DNA of 60,940 nt. Origin: Caulochytrium protostelioides. Its lineage: Eukaryota > Chytridiomycota > Caulochytriomycetes > Caulochytriales > Caulochytriaceae. Positions 20,755 through 31,779 of the stretch are shown here, piece after piece (the stretch's first letter is position 1; the number at the start of each line of letters is the position of its first letter). The position numbers and the translations under genes were made by a program. The stretch spans positions 1 through 60,940 of the forward strand of contig ML014225.1 of the NCBI GenBank assembly GCA_003615045.1. Reading direction: 5' to 3'. The notes under the pieces were generated by a model. It did not search any database. It had not been told where the DNA came from and was given only the letters and a program-made list of their open reading frames with translations.

Positions 20755-21605
20755 ATGACGGGTAGCACAAGCGGCAGGGCCGACCGGCCGGACGCGCGCG
20801 TGGCGAGGCCCGCGAGGGACGCGGCCAGGACCCCGCCAGCGCCGGCGGACCCCTCGATGCCGGCTTGGACGGCCGGCATCGGGCAGGCGTGCCCGCGCGA
20901 CCCCGGCGGCGACCCCGGCGGCCGCCATGAAAGCGGCGGTCCCGACGCGGCGCTCGCCTATCTCGTCCATGTGGCGGCCGCGTTTACGGCGCCGACGGCG
21001 CCGGCCCTGTCGGCCGTCGGCGTGCAGCGCCACCGCCGCCGGCTGACGCACCTCGGCCGGCGGCTGCCCACGGCGGCGGCGGCGCCCGACGGGAACGTCC
21101 CCGCGCGCGCGGCCGCGCTGTGGGCGGCGCTCGTCGCGGCCGTCCTGGCCTTCTCGGGGCTCGCCGCGGGGCTCGACGGCCCACGCCGTCTCAACCCGCA
21201 CCAGCCGGCCCAGCGCTGGGGGCTGCGCGTGCTGCAGGCGCTCCTCGGCCACCGCGGCTACGCGCAAGGCCCGCGATCGGCGCCGCGGCTGCTGCGGACG
21301 CCGCCGCCTCCCGCCGCGGCCGGCGCCCGCCGGCTGCAGCCGCTGGCCGTCGTGCTGCACCCGGCCTCGACGGCCTGGCGCGTGGCGAGCCGCGCTGCGC
21401 GCCAGCAGCACGCCGCCGCCGCCCGCCGCGCCGCCGTGCGCCTCGCCGCCGTCACGCTGCCGCCGGACGCCGCCGCCGCCGCCGCCGCCGCCGCCGAGCG
21501 CCTCTTCCAACACGTGGCCGTCGCCCTCGGCCCGCACGCGCTCGCGCTGCTCGCCGCCGACGCCGGCGCCCTGCAGCCCGACGCCGCCGTCGACGCCGCC
21601 GTCGA

Positions 21606-21637
<32 letters not shown>

Positions 21638-21669
21638 CCGCCGACGCCGGAGCGACGCCGGAGGCGTGA
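20755..21669 (+). CDS. hypothetical alanine-rich protein inside the cilium gene neighbourhood
   Basis: Open frame of 304 residues starting at GCCGCCATG, a strong start context. Parts look protein-like rather than random: DAALAYLVHVAAAFTAPTAP (about 64-83), a hydrophobic helix AALWAALVAAVLAFSGLAAG (about 120-139), ending with alternating Asp/Ala from GACGCC repeats. I recognise no domain; a weak resemblance to small peroxisomal or organelle membrane proteins is not enough to name it. The antisense frame (20707-21768) is also open and long, so the coding strand is not proved. It lies between the divergent CATIP-like gene and the co-directional DYNC2LI1. Confidence 0.4.
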
Positions 21670-21974
21670 CCACCCCGCGCGGCCTGCGCCCCGCTGCGGG
21701 AGGCTGGCGGGCTGGCGGGGGCCGTGGCGCAGGCGCGGGCCGCCGCAGGACGACGCCGTCGGCATCACCGCCGATCGGATCCGATCGCCCCCGCATCAGC
21801 CGCGTCCGCGCACCACCGCGCGCGACGGCCGGACCACTTGAAACAGCCACCTGCATCGACCGCCGCGGCCCGTCGGAGCCAGACGGCGGAGACGCGGGCT
21901 CGTCGCGAGGGCGGCCGCGTCGCCGCGGCCGGGAGCGATGGTCCACGAGCGCGCTCCGGCTCTTCCCCGCCTGT

Positions 21975-22009
<35 letters not shown>

Positions 22010-22077
22010 CTTGCCTGCCTGCCCGCGGCGCCACGGGCTGATCCACCACGGGCTGATCCACCACGGGCTGTTCTGCG
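21670..22077. promoter_or_regulatory. upstream region of DYNC2LI1 with tandem repeats
   Basis: About 408 bases. It contains a (CTGC)n tetranucleotide run (about 21971-22021) and, just before the start codon, a 15-base unit GGGCTGATCCACCAC repeated with a partial third copy (about 22036-22071). No coding frame is supported. Confidence 0.55.
21971..22021. repeat. (CTGC)n tetranucleotide repeat
   Basis: About a dozen nearly perfect CTGC units, interrupted once by CTTG, followed closely by tandem 15-base units. They lie within 110 bases of the DYNC2LI1 start codon, so probably in its 5' UTR or core promoter. Confidence 0.93.
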
Positions 22078-24098
22078 ATGGCCGCGCCGCGCACGCGTTC
22101 CAGTCTCGTGGCGTCCCCGCACGGCGCCGTCGCCGCCGCGTCCTCGGCGTCCATGGACCGCCTCGCGGCCCTGCCGGACGTCTTGACCCCCGCGGCCGCC
22201 CCCGCGGCCGCCGACGCCACACCCTTCTGGGAGGCCGTCGAGGCCCACCAGAAACGCGTCGCCAAGACGCTCGCGTCCGGCCGCGCCGACATGACGTGGT
22301 TCGTGCTCGGGGCGCCCGGCTCCGGCAAGACCGCGCTGGTCCACGCGTGCACGGCGCCGGCGCTGGTGGCGGCGGCGGCGGGCCGCGGCGTCGCGGCCAA
22401 AACGCCCGGGGCGCTCCTCACGTACACGCCGATCCCGCGGCTCGGCGACGGCGCCGCGGCCGCGGCCGTGGGGAGCCCCGATGCCGCGGGCGTCTACGAA
22501 GTGGCGCTGACCGCGTCGACGGCACGGCTCCTCGCGCTGCATCTGCGTGACGCTTGCATTCATACCAGCGTGGTCGCGCTGACCGTTGATCTTTCCCGCG
22601 TAAGTGGCCGCGCTGGAATGGCTGCGAGGCGCTCGGGCCTAGAGGGAACGCCTCGCCACTGGCGGTGACTCCACCCCTCCCGCTGGCCACGACGGACGAT
22701 GCGAAGTGACTCACTGCTTTTTCGGTGGTTTGACGGATGGCATGCTGGCTGGGGACCGCGCGGTAGCCGGAGGCCATCGTGCCATTGCTGGACGGCCAGC
22801 TCGCCCAGCTGCTGGAGCTGTGTAACCGCATCTGCGCCAAGCTTGAGAAAAAGGGGTCGAAGCGGCCCAAGGGCCTGCGCCGCCAGGCCATGAAACGGTT
22901 TGGCGACAGCCATCCCGACGTGTAAGTGGGCCTTCGTGGGGGTCTCGGTGTCGCCATGGCGCACGGGCACGCGTCCGTGCGCGTGGCCGGCAGGGCGAAC
23001 ACGCCGTCCGGCCCACCCCATCCTCGCAGGGCATCGCACCGACTCACGCGCGCTCGGTCTCCTTCCTTTCCGTTGTTGATGCGTGATGGATGCTCCGCGG
23101 TGACTAGCGCCGATGTCCGGCTCTGCCCGGTCCCGCTGGTGATTGTCGGCACCAAGTTCGATGCGCTGGCCTCGCTCGATCCGTAAGTCGTCGCGATCCT
23201 TCTCCTGGGGGAACCTGATACGGCTAAGGCTGCCTCGCTCCGCCCGCGAGCCATCTGAGCTGACCTTGTCTGCTGTCAGCTATTTCTTTCTGTATGTCGG
23301 CATGGCGAAACATCGCGCCGCGCCGTCTGGGTGCCGCAATCGCCGCAACGCTCGTCGACGCGGCGCCACGCGCGCCATTAGCGGACACCGCAGCGTGATC
23401 TGCAAGACCTTGCGCAGCATCGCGCATTTCAACGGCGCCTCGCTCGTCTTTATGGCGCGCGACGACGACCGCTCGCGTACGACGGTAAGTCCGCCTGAGG
23501 CCCGAGTGCTCTCTGCTTTCGTGCCCGTCACCCCCACGATGGCCCTCGACTTCCGCCAGTCTCGCCATCGCCCCCATCGGGATGTTGACTCACGCCGCTC
23601 CTCTTGACCATGTGTTGCCGTTGCGTTGCGCCTCCCATCCTGGGAACGCGCCGCGCCTGCGGCCCCTGCGGGCGACTTATCCGGACCGCCGGCGATCAGA
23701 CGCGCCACCTGCTGCGCCACCTGCTCTATAAGCACGACCCGCCGCCAGGGCCCGTGCTGAGCGCGGCGGCGCCGCTGCTCTGTCTTGCGGGGCAGGATAC
23801 GCGGGCACAGATCGGGGTGCCCGAGGCGTCTGCCGCCGCCGCCGCCGCCGCCGCCGCTGCCGCCGCCGCCGCCGCGGGTCCCATGGAAACCGCCATCGCG
23901 CTCTGGCGCGCCCGCATGGCCCGCCTCTTCCCGGCCGCGCCGGACGTCCCGCGACCCGTGACGACGGCGCCCGAGACGACGCCCGAGACGGCCGCGGCCG
24001 CCGCGAAACCGGCGGCGTGGGCGTCCTGTGCGGCGCCGCCCGTCCTGGAGGCCCTGGCTGCCCGTTTGGACGCGGAGCTGGCGCCGCTGCTAGTCTAA
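22078..24098 (+). CDS. DYNC2LI1: cytoplasmic dynein 2 light intermediate chain (DYNC2LI1/D2LIC)
   Basis: Five exons: 22078-22599, 22767-22921, 23108-23182, 23382-23484 and 23700-24098 (417 residues, human about 350). Exon 1 carries a Ras-like P-loop GAPGSGKT (about 78-85). Exon junctions rebuild the family sequence: VVALTVDLSR joins PEAIVPLLDGQ; PVPLVIVGTKFDAL is the G4-like NKxD-position motif; LDP joins GHRSVICKTLRSIAHF with no gap against the human protein, which is why the acceptor at 23381 is preferred over a stronger-looking one at 23279. Exon 5 ends the G domain (GQDTRAQIGVPEA) and includes a GCC-coded alanine run and ALWRARMARLFP. D2LIC stabilises the dynein-2 heavy chain for retrograde intraflagellar transport, so it implies a cilium. 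It is followed by the convergent ODAD3. Confidence 0.9.
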
Positions 24099-24433
24099 CG
24101 GCCGACGGGTCCGTGCCGAGAAAGGGCTCGGAGGGGTCGCGGTCGCGCTGAGCGAAAGCGTTGGCGCGGCGGCCCCCGCCGGGGGGACGTCGTTGGAGTT
24201 CATCCTGTGCTGATTACATTCCGTCTTCCGATTAAGTTAAGTGGCGGGTCGCATGGAGGTCCCAGGGTCGTGCCGTCGAGGGCGGAACGCGCGCTCCGTC
24301 AGCGTGGGTGAACGGGCAAAACCGCCGACGCCGATCCAAGGCTCTTCGCATCCGTCGTGTCCCGAGAAGCGGCGAGGCCAGACGCGACGATCCGGCCTGC
24401 GACGGGGCGCATCCGCTGGCGGCCGCGCGCGCA
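24099..24433. terminator. shared 3' region of DYNC2LI1 and ODAD3
   Basis: The 335 bases between convergent stop codons contain an A/T-enriched patch (about 24208-24242, GATTACATT and ATTAAGTTAA) that is the likely 3' processing signal area. No gene was found. Confidence 0.45.
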
Positions 24434-26293
24434 CTAGTCGCTGTCGCTCTCCTTGCCGCTCTTCTTCTTGCTTTTCTTCTTGGGCTGTTTGGCCTTGTTG
24501 CGCGCGTTGAGCAGCGCGGCGGTGCGCTTCTTGAGGGTCTCGCGGTCCGGGACGTCGGCGCCTTCGTCCTCGCCGTTGTCGCTGGCGTCCCCCGAGTCGA
24601 TCTCGAACGCGAGCGGCCGCAGCGCCACGCGCGTGTTGTACGGCGGCAGCACGCCTGGGTGCACCGACAGAATCACCGCCGACTCAGTGCCGGGCTCCTT
24701 CAGCGCCGGGCTCTCGGGGATCTCGCGGCCCTGCAGCCCGCTGGCCAGCAGATGGACCTTCTCGGCGCAGCGCTGGAACGCCAGCTGGACATTCGCGTCG
24801 TTGACGACCATGCGGGTCTGCTTCTCGGCGACGGTGACGACCTCCAGCTTCTCGACGAGGTGCTGGACGCCGGCGACGACGGCGGCGAGCTCGGCGGCGG
24901 CGCGGTCCGTGCGGATCCGCGTCGCGTGCCGCACCACCTGCGTCTGCGCGATCTTGCCGAGCAGGTCCTCGACGAGCGCCTTTGTATGCGCCTGGCGCTG
25001 CGTCTGTGCGACGTCTAGCCCGCTCAGCGTGGTCGCGACGAGCGCCAGCGCCTCCTTGGCGGCGACGCGCCGCGCATACCCGGCCTGGAGGAGCTGCTCG
25101 AGATACGCGCGGGTCTGGCCCTGCTCGCGGAACGACGCGACGATACCGTCGTTCTCGAGCGCCGCCGTCACGTCGCGGATCGTCCGCAACTGGTCGCTGT
25201 ACTGCTGGACCTGGCGCTCGGTCGCGCTGTCGACGTGCTCCTTGGTCTCGGCCGCGTGCTGCGCCTGGGCCTCCGCGGTCGCGCGCTCCAGCTGGAGGAT
25301 GCGTCGGTCAAACAGGTCGTTCGCCTCGAGCTGTTGCTTCAGCGCGTCACGGCGCGCAGCCAGCGTCTTCTCGCGGTGGCGCCGCTCCTCCTGGGTCTGC
25401 GTCTCGAGCTTCGCCAGCTGCGTCTTGGCCAGATCCTTCGCGTGCTGCGCGTCCTTCGCCATCACGTCGAGCTGGTCCGCGTCGTCCTTCTTGGCCTTCA
25501 GCAGCGACTCGTATGCCTTCAGCTGCTGGTCGAACGTCAGCCGCTCGTCCTGCAGCCGCTTCACAATGAACTCGTACGTCTTCCGGATGGACTGCGCCTC
25601 GTTGTACTTGATCACGGCCTTGTCGAGCCGGTTCTCGAGCGAGCGGATCTGCTTCGAGGCGGGTGCATCGTCCCGCGCCTTGCTGTCGGTCGCCGGCGCC
25701 CGCCGCTGGAGCTCCCCCAGCTGCTCCTGCAGCAGCGCCACGCGCTCCTCTTTCATCCGCAGCTCCGCCTGGTACTCGTCATACTTGCGCTGCGCCTCGC
25801 TGATGCGCTGCTCCAGCCGCTCATAGTCGGAGAGCACTCCTTTGGCGGACGTATCGATTTCCTTCTATCCAACCGGCACCAGAGAAACCAAAACAACAAC
25901 AAAGGTGACGTGAGTTCATCCGTGGACGAAAGCTCGGGCATGACGAGAGGCCCTGAGGTGATGGGGGGGGACCGTGCCTGTCGAGCGCGCCTGAAGGTGC
26001 GGCGTCCGGTGCCGACCCGCCACGGAGGAGCGCGGCGGGCGCGGCGTCGGGATGCGTCGCTTCAGCGGTGCCTCGTACGTTCCTACCTTCTTGATGGTGG
26101 CAATCAGATCGCTGAGCTCCTTATTCTTGGCGCGGGTGCGCGAGATGTCGTCCTTGTTCTGCCGGATAAACCACTGGCTGGTCTCGTAGTAGGCCTTGCG
26201 GTCGCCCTCGACGAGCTCGAAGCGCATCCGCAGGTCGCGGAGCTCTTCTTCGAGCGCGCCGGCTCGGTCGAGTTGACGCATGGCGCTCGTCAT
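24434..26293 (-). CDS. ODAD3: outer dynein arm docking complex subunit (ODAD3/CCDC151)
   Basis: Two exons, 26087-26293 and 24434-25864 (545 residues; human CCDC151 is about 595). The donor is AAGGTAGGA; the acceptor is ATAG at 25865, or three bases later. The protein is coiled coil almost throughout. Exon 1 has LEEELRDLRMRFELVEGDRK then YYETSQWFIRQNK; exon 2 has the family hallmark ENRLDKAVIKYNEAQSIRKT then YEFIVKRLQDERLTFDQQL, followed by repeated KDAQHAKDLAKTQLAKLE heptads. The C-terminus has a Lys-rich KKKSKKKSGKESDSD end. ODAD3 helps attach outer dynein arms to axonemal doublets and is conserved in organisms with motile cilia. The 222-base intron contains no other gene. The product implies a motile flagellum with outer arms. 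Confidence 0.9.
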
Positions 26294-26983
26294 TCGACCC
26301 GAGGCGGTCGCGGAAGCGCTCCAGCAGCGTCGGGTGTCCGGGGCGGCCGTCGGGGCGGGTTTCAGGCGTTCAGGGAGGCGGGGGCGATCCTGACGACAGA
26401 CCGAACATCAATCGAGTCGACACGGAAGCGGCAAACAGGCAAAGCGACGTGGATTCCTCAATAGATTGGCGTCGAGAGGGCCGCGAGACAGCCAAGCGAC
26501 GATGAGACCGCCGACCGAAATGGGAGGGTCAACAGCGGTTGTCGACGATCGACGCGACATCCTTTTTTTTTTCTTATGCTGGCGCACGTGGTCCTGCATC
26601 CACGCGGTCGACGCCGTCTCCCCGTGATACCGCGATGGCCGCCTGGGGCACGGCGACGGCGCTGCACGCCGATGCTCGGATCGCCCCGGCAAGGCCCCGC
26701 GAGCTAGCCAACGCAGGCCAGCGCGAGCGGATCATCCCTGCGTCCGGCGCCTTGGCCCGCGCTGTCGTGGACCGCTGAGCAGTGTGATGCAACGGCGACG
26801 GCCGCCCACGGCGAGACGGCCGCGGCCGCCGGCGCCGGCGCCGAGGTGAGACGATCGCCTGCGCGGGCGCACCGCCGGCGGCGGCTCCGCCGGCGGCGGC
26901 TCCGCTGGCGGCGCGCCGTGGGCAGCCCTGCCGGCGCTGGCCGCCGATCCGGGCTCGTCCGCGGGCGGGGAAGGATCGGCCTT

Positions 26984-27034
<51 letters not shown>

Positions 27035-27662
27035 GAAGGGCGACGGCCGCCCGCTCGATCTCCGCTCCGCACGGCGGCCGGCCGCCGCCGCGACCGCCGT
27101 GCGACGCGCGCGCGCGCCAGCGGCCATCCCGCACCATCACACGGCGGCCCGGCGCCCGGTGCGGGGGTTCCGCGCCGCCGGACGCGAGACGACGGGCGGA
27201 GGCGTGGCCGCGGCCGAGGCCCATGGCCGACGGTGCCTGCCCAGCGGCCGCGGCATCCGCTCGCTACGCCGTCCGTCGCGCCGTCCGTCCTGGGCATCTG
27301 GGGCGACGCCGGCCTGGGGCGTGGCGCTCGTGGCGCACCGGCGCGGGTGTGATGCCAGATGCCGGATGCCGGATGCCGGATGAAGCTGGCAATCCCCTGG
27401 TGCGACACGGCCTTCAGGCCGCTCCAGTCGCGCTGGATCTCCCAGGGCCGCCGCCGGCCCACCCACGGCGGCGACGACCCCATCGGCGACCGCCTCGCTG
27501 TGTCGCGACCGTCCCGACGCGTTCCCATCGCTTCTCCGCAGCAGACCCCACGAACACGTCGTGACCGGTTCTTATCTGAGCACGCCGCGGCGAACCCCGC
27601 TGCTTTGACCTGAGCTGACCTGAGCTGCCGCGATCCCACGTCGCCCGCCGCGACGAGCCACC
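26294..27662. promoter_or_regulatory. divergent intergenic region between ODAD3 and DRC10-like
   Basis: About 1.37 kb that should hold both ciliary gene promoters. Visible elements are a T-run at 26563-26573, a (GGC)n run at about 26982-27032, and a GATGCCG-type octamer repeat at about 27353-27382. I found no convincing palindromic X-box (RFX site). Long GC-driven frames on both strands have no domain. Confidence 0.5.
26982..27032. repeat. (GGC)n trinucleotide repeat
   Basis: About 17 GGC/GCC units in the intergenic region. It would read as poly-Gly, poly-Ala or poly-Pro in shadow frames, which explains the long false open frames here. Confidence 0.95.
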
Positions 27663-29487
27663 ATGGTCCTCGCGCGCTTCGGGCAGCTGCCCCCGCTGGC
27701 CGCCGCCGCGCCCACCAAACCCGCCGCCGGGCCGCCGCCGCCAGGTCCGCCGGCCACGGCCGCCGCTCCGCTCGATCCCGCATGCGCTGAAGCTGCCGCC
27801 GGGCCAGGCCGCGGGCCGGCGCCGGCGCCGGCCACGACGGCGCCGGCGCCGGCGCCGGCGGTCCGACAGGTTAACAGTATCGACGGCCACCGCATCATGA
27901 CCCTTCTGCAGGAGCAGCAGGCGCGGTTCGAGCTGGTGGCGCGGCTGCCCGGCCCGGCGGACCGCCGCGTGGCGTCGGTGTTCGGCGCCGAGACCCTGGC
28001 GTGCCTGGCGCAGCTGCATGCCCGCGAAGCGGCGTACGAGGCGCTGCGGGCCGAGCTGCCGCCGACGGCCCCCCGCTGCGTGGACGCCGCGGCGCAGTTG
28101 CACCAAGCGACGCTGGCCCTGTGCCGCCACTTCAAGGAGCACCCCCATGCGGCGAGAAAGCTCGCGTATCTGAACCTCGCCGTCAGCCCCGCCATGGAAG
28201 AGATGGAACGATGCCACGCGACCATGAAGGCGCTCATCCAGACGCAGCTGAGCACGAGCTACGAAGACGATCGCCAGCGGCAGAAACAACTCACCGGCAT
28301 TATCGCCAAGGAGCGCAAGGTAAGCGACGGCATCCGGGCCGCCAGGCGGCCCGATGACAGCCACAAGTGGCGGGGGTGACTGCAGGCTGGCCACACTGCG
28401 CTGCGCTTGAGGCGACGGCTCATCACACGGGCGTGTGCCGCTCGTGCCTTTGCCACATGTCCGCATTGTTGGGCTCATCATGAATTTCTCGATGGTGGTT
28501 TCCCCATGTTCAAAATGCTCCGGCGCCCGGTCGGTCTGGGATGGGACGCTTCGCTGGCATGGCGCTGACCGTGGATCCGTGGGGGGCCCGGGTACTTGGT
28601 CTGACGGCGCCTGCAGCGTGCCGAGGAGATCAAAGCGCTGACCGAGCAGCTGGTGCTGGCCCAGAACCAGCGCGATTCGGAGCTCCATCAGCAGGACACG
28701 ACGATCCGTGCCCTGAAAGAGGAGCTCAAGACCATGACGGCGCGCAACGAAGAAACGACGAAGCGCCTGATGATGCGCTCGAAGCACAAGGAGGACGCCG
28801 ACCAGCATCTGTCGAGCGAGACGGAGACCGCGATCCAGAACGACATCCGGACGCTGTCGAGCGAGCTGCAGCAGCTGCTGGTCGCCCATCGCTCGGCGGA
28901 GGCCCACCAGCGCAAGAAGAAATTCAAGGTCGAGGAGGAGGTCGACAACTGGATCCACAACTACGACCAGGATATGCAGGAGAAGCAAGCCGACTACGAC
29001 GAAATCCATGTAAGTCCCCCCAAGCCCCGCGCCTCCATGGGGTTCCCTTCGAAGCGTAGACGCCGGTCCGCCGGTCGCACTTCTGCATTTTTTTTTTTCA
29101 AGCCTTGCCTTTGACGCTGAAACTCACCCACACCTTCCCGCCGTGTTTTCGCTTTCGCGGGTCATGCTGCTCGGTTGCCTTCCGTCGGCGGTGTCACTTG
29201 CAACGTCACAGAGTCTGTATCAGGATGAGAAAACCCAGCTCGACGAGCTGAGTCGGCACCATGACGCGCTCCAGGCCGAGTGGGCGGTCATTGAGGTCGA
29301 GAGGCAAGCGGCCGAGGCCCAGCGCAAGCGCGTCGAGGCCGAGCAGGCGCGTCTGCACAAGGCCGCCACGCAGATTCAGGCCGCCTGGCGAGGCTATGCA
29401 ACGCGGAAAAAATTGCGGCTCAAGGCCGTCGAGAGAAAGAAGGGCAGTGGCAAGAGCAGTGGCAAGAAGGGCGCCAAGAAGGCTTAG
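27663..29487 (+). CDS. DRC10: IQ-motif nexin-dynein regulatory complex subunit (DRC10/IQCD-like)
   Basis: Three exons, 27663-28319, 28617-29009 and 29212-29487, all phase 0 (441 residues). The start is GCCACCATGG. After an Ala/Pro-rich first 70 residues, NSIDGHRIMTLLQEQQARFEL begins the helical region. Coiled coil follows across exon 2 (ALTEQLVLAQNQRDSELHQ) and includes the family motif KKFKVEEEVDNWIHNYDQDM. Exon 3 continues it and ends with a calmodulin-binding IQ motif (IQAAWRGYATRKK, about 402-414) and a Lys/Gly/Ser tail. This combination (long coiled coil, VEEEVDNWIxxYD, single IQ near the C-terminus, basic tail) is typical of the DRC9/DRC10 pair of the nexin link in motile axonemes. I favour DRC10, and DRC9 (IQCG) is the alternative. 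It is divergent from ODAD3. Confidence 0.83.
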
Positions 29488-29825
29488 CCAGAGCCCATAC
29501 TCCCTTTCGTCTGCGCCCGCCATGAGCCCAGTCAAACCCCGACCGGACCCGACGCGTTCTAGACCCCACAGCAACCAAGGAGAGTCTCACCCGCACGCGC
29601 TCTCTCGCACGCGCTCAGACTCCGCTCGGTCGATCCCCACAGGCCACCTTGAAGGCTATGTTGAATCAAACACGGCGTGACGTTCGTGATGCATGAAGGC
29701 CGCAGGACCTTCGGCAGTTCGGGCGACCGGCGCACTCCGCCGCTTGCACACAGCCTCCGCCATCTCGGCGCCGGCCCCCGGCGTTTCCCCCGACGTCAAT
29801 GGGCCGTGTCGTGAAGGAAGAAATG
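29488..29825. other. intergenic stretch after DRC10-like
   Basis: About 340 bases leading to the TATA box of the first secreted-protein gene. No gene is seen. It should contain the DRC10-like 3' UTR. Confidence 0.45.
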
Positions 29826-30084
29826 TATAAATACCGAGTCGCGGTCGCGATACCGGCGTATGAGCGTATGAGCGTCCGAGCACCTGGCCACCGGCTACAT
29901 CTCGGCATCTTGGGCATGCCCGCATCCCCGCATCCCCGCTTCTTTAGGGCTTCTGTACTCTTGGGCTCCGCTTCGGCAGTGATCCGCTGCTATAGTGCCC
30001 CGCTTCCCGTCTTCTTCTCGCGTGCATTGCCTGGTTTTGCTGATCCCTGCATTCGCCCCGCCTGCTGTCGTCGCTCACGACAGA
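29826..30084 (+). promoter_or_regulatory. TATA promoter and 5' UTR of secreted gene A (duplicated block)
   Basis: TATAAATACCGAGT starts at 29826, 259 bases before the conserved start codon. The block as a whole aligns with the region before secreted gene B (36311-36523): shared pieces include the TATA-to-GGTCGC segment, GAGCGTCCGAGCA, GCTTCTGT, and CCTGCTGTCGTCGCTCACGA right before the ATG. Confidence 0.75.
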
Positions 30085-31779
30085 ATGCTAGTAATGGGCC
30101 GCGCGGCTCGTCGCGGCCGTTGCGGTCGCCTGCGAGCCCCGCGCTTCGCTGTTCTGCTGCTCGTCTTGCTCGTGGCATTAGCGATGTGGTCCCCGTCCTC
30201 CGTGATGGCCAAACGAAAAGGCCGCAAGGGAAGAAAAAGCTCTGGTGCACCTATGGACCCCGCGAGTACGGCTGAGCCTGAAACGCCCACGAGCGCCGGT
30301 CAGCCGTCGTCGTCTAATCTCGGGGATGGAAACCCGTCGCCGGAGGTCTCGGCCCAAAGCTTCCAACCCGAGCCTGAATCTGCTGGCCCGCTTGTTGGCT
30401 CGACGAACAGTATGACGGGGCCAGATGGGTCGACCGTCGATCGCCAAGCTGGTGATCCGTCGGCTTCGCTGGAGGGCCGGTCTGACGCGCCAACCCTTCC
30501 CCCTGCGCTCGTCGACGCCGCGACTGATGAAAAAAAAGTAGTTGATGCAACGGTCGAGGTATCGGGATCTCAGGAATTGGGTTCGTCCTCAGGGTCGGGA
30601 GGTGCTGTACCACGAGGTCGCGACGAGTTTGCACAGTTTTATATCGGCCTGGACGGCCTCCCAACAGGTATAATAAGGCCGGATCATTCATCATCCGAAA
30701 ATGTCCCAACACAAGTTAGCGCCGGTTCGGCTCATGGAACGCCGCCGGGCGGCACTTCAATGACCGCGTCTTGGGGACATCCTCTCGAACATTCATCGCT
30801 TGGTTTGCCAGGCCCTGTCTCGTCTCCCCAGGCCGACGCAGGCCCGTTTGACGCTCCTGAAAGCGTAGCCGAGATGCCGGGCGATTCTCCAACAACTCAA
30901 CCAGGGCCGTATGGCCTTTCCCAGGTGCACGTTCCCTACCCAGATTCTCAAGGGTCGCCGTCCAGCGACGGCGACGCCAGATGGCCGTACCAAGCCCCCT
31001 CCTCGGATGGCGCCACTACTCCGCCCGGTCTACCTTATCCGCTCCACAACAGTATCCCCGTTTCCCCTCATGATCTTTCAGCCCTTGGTGCCCCACTCTT
31101 CGGCTCCGATGGTCCCCAAGGAGAGACATTCGAGATGCCGGACGCTTCTCATTTTTCAGTCCAGGCAGCATCATCATCACCGCGTGGCAATCCCCCGGTG
31201 TACAATCAACAAGGTCTGCAGCCGGGGTGGTGGTTGCCCATCGCTGGATCCGAACACGGCGGGTCCAACGAGTACGGCGGGTCCAACGGGTACGGCGAGT
31301 ACGAGCAGAATATGCACCGCGACGCCCCTCCGTCGTACGGGCAGTATACATTAGACGCAGTTCACCATAATGGTCATCCGGTGCACGAGATCGGTAATTC
31401 TGCCTCGGAGGAGCCATCTTCGGGATCTACCGTCGGTCCGCATGCAGTCGACACAAACATGCTCCCGTCTCATCCTCATTGGCTGGAGCCGATGCCGCCC
31501 AGGAATCTACAGCCAGAGGCGCCATCTCGCTCTGGCTCTAGGGTGGGTGATTCACGCGCAAGCCCGTCTTGGCGGACACGTTTCAGGAACTTGAGGGGGC
31601 GGACCCGAGGAGAAAGTCAGGTAATCCCGGTCCTTCCGGGCGACCACAGAATTCCAAGTTTTGGCGAAGTTTCTTCTCCTGAGGGGCTCCAGCGCTCGGC
31701 CTCTGGAGCGTCACTCAGAACGAGTATTGCGGATGGATTAAGACGACTCGGGCATCGTGGCAGAACCAACCTGCGGTGA
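30085..31779 (+). CDS. secreted Ser/Pro/Gly-rich protein A (duplicated signal-peptide family)
   Basis: Single exon, 564 residues from the ATG at 30085, the position conserved with gene B. A basic n-region (RAARRGRCGRLRAPR) precedes a hydrophobic core FAVLLLVLLVALAMW and a likely cleavage after VMA. The mature part starts with a Lys/Arg cluster and is then disordered: rich in Ser, Pro, Gly, His and Asn, with short repeats (GGSNEYGGSNGYGEYEQN). Near residues 494-517 is the motif RFRNLRGRTRGES then QVIP, which is echoed in gene B. There is no known domain and few cysteines. The coding sequence is visibly less GC-rich than flanking housekeeping genes. An open frame continues about 30 codons upstream without an ATG. 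Function is unknown; secretion (effector, wall or mucin-like matrix protein) is inference from the signal peptide. Confidence 0.72.
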   Translation: MLVMGRAARRGRCGRLRAPRFAVLLLVLLVALAMWSPSSVMAKRKGRKGRKSSGAPMDPASTAEPETPTSAGQPSSSNLGDGNPSPEVSAQSFQPEPESAGPLVGSTNSMTGPDGSTVDRQAGDPSASLEGRSDAPTLPPALVDAATDEKKVVDATVEVSGSQELGSSSGSGGAVPRGRDEFAQFYIGLDGLPTGIIRPDHSSSENVPTQVSAGSAHGTPPGGTSMTASWGHPLEHSSLGLPGPVSSPQADAGPFDAPESVAEMPGDSPTTQPGPYGLSQVHVPYPDSQGSPSSDGDARWPYQAPSSDGATTPPGLPYPLHNSIPVSPHDLSALGAPLFGSDGPQGETFEMPDASHFSVQAASSSPRGNPPVYNQQGLQPGWWLPIAGSEHGGSNEYGGSNGYGEYEQNMHRDAPPSYGQYTLDAVHHNGHPVHEIGNSASEEPSSGSTVGPHAVDTNMLPSHPHWLEPMPPRNLQPEAPSRSGSRVGDSRASPSWRTRFRNLRGRTRGESQVIPVLPGDHRIPSFGEVSSPEGLQRSASGASLRTSIADGLRRLGHRGRTNLR

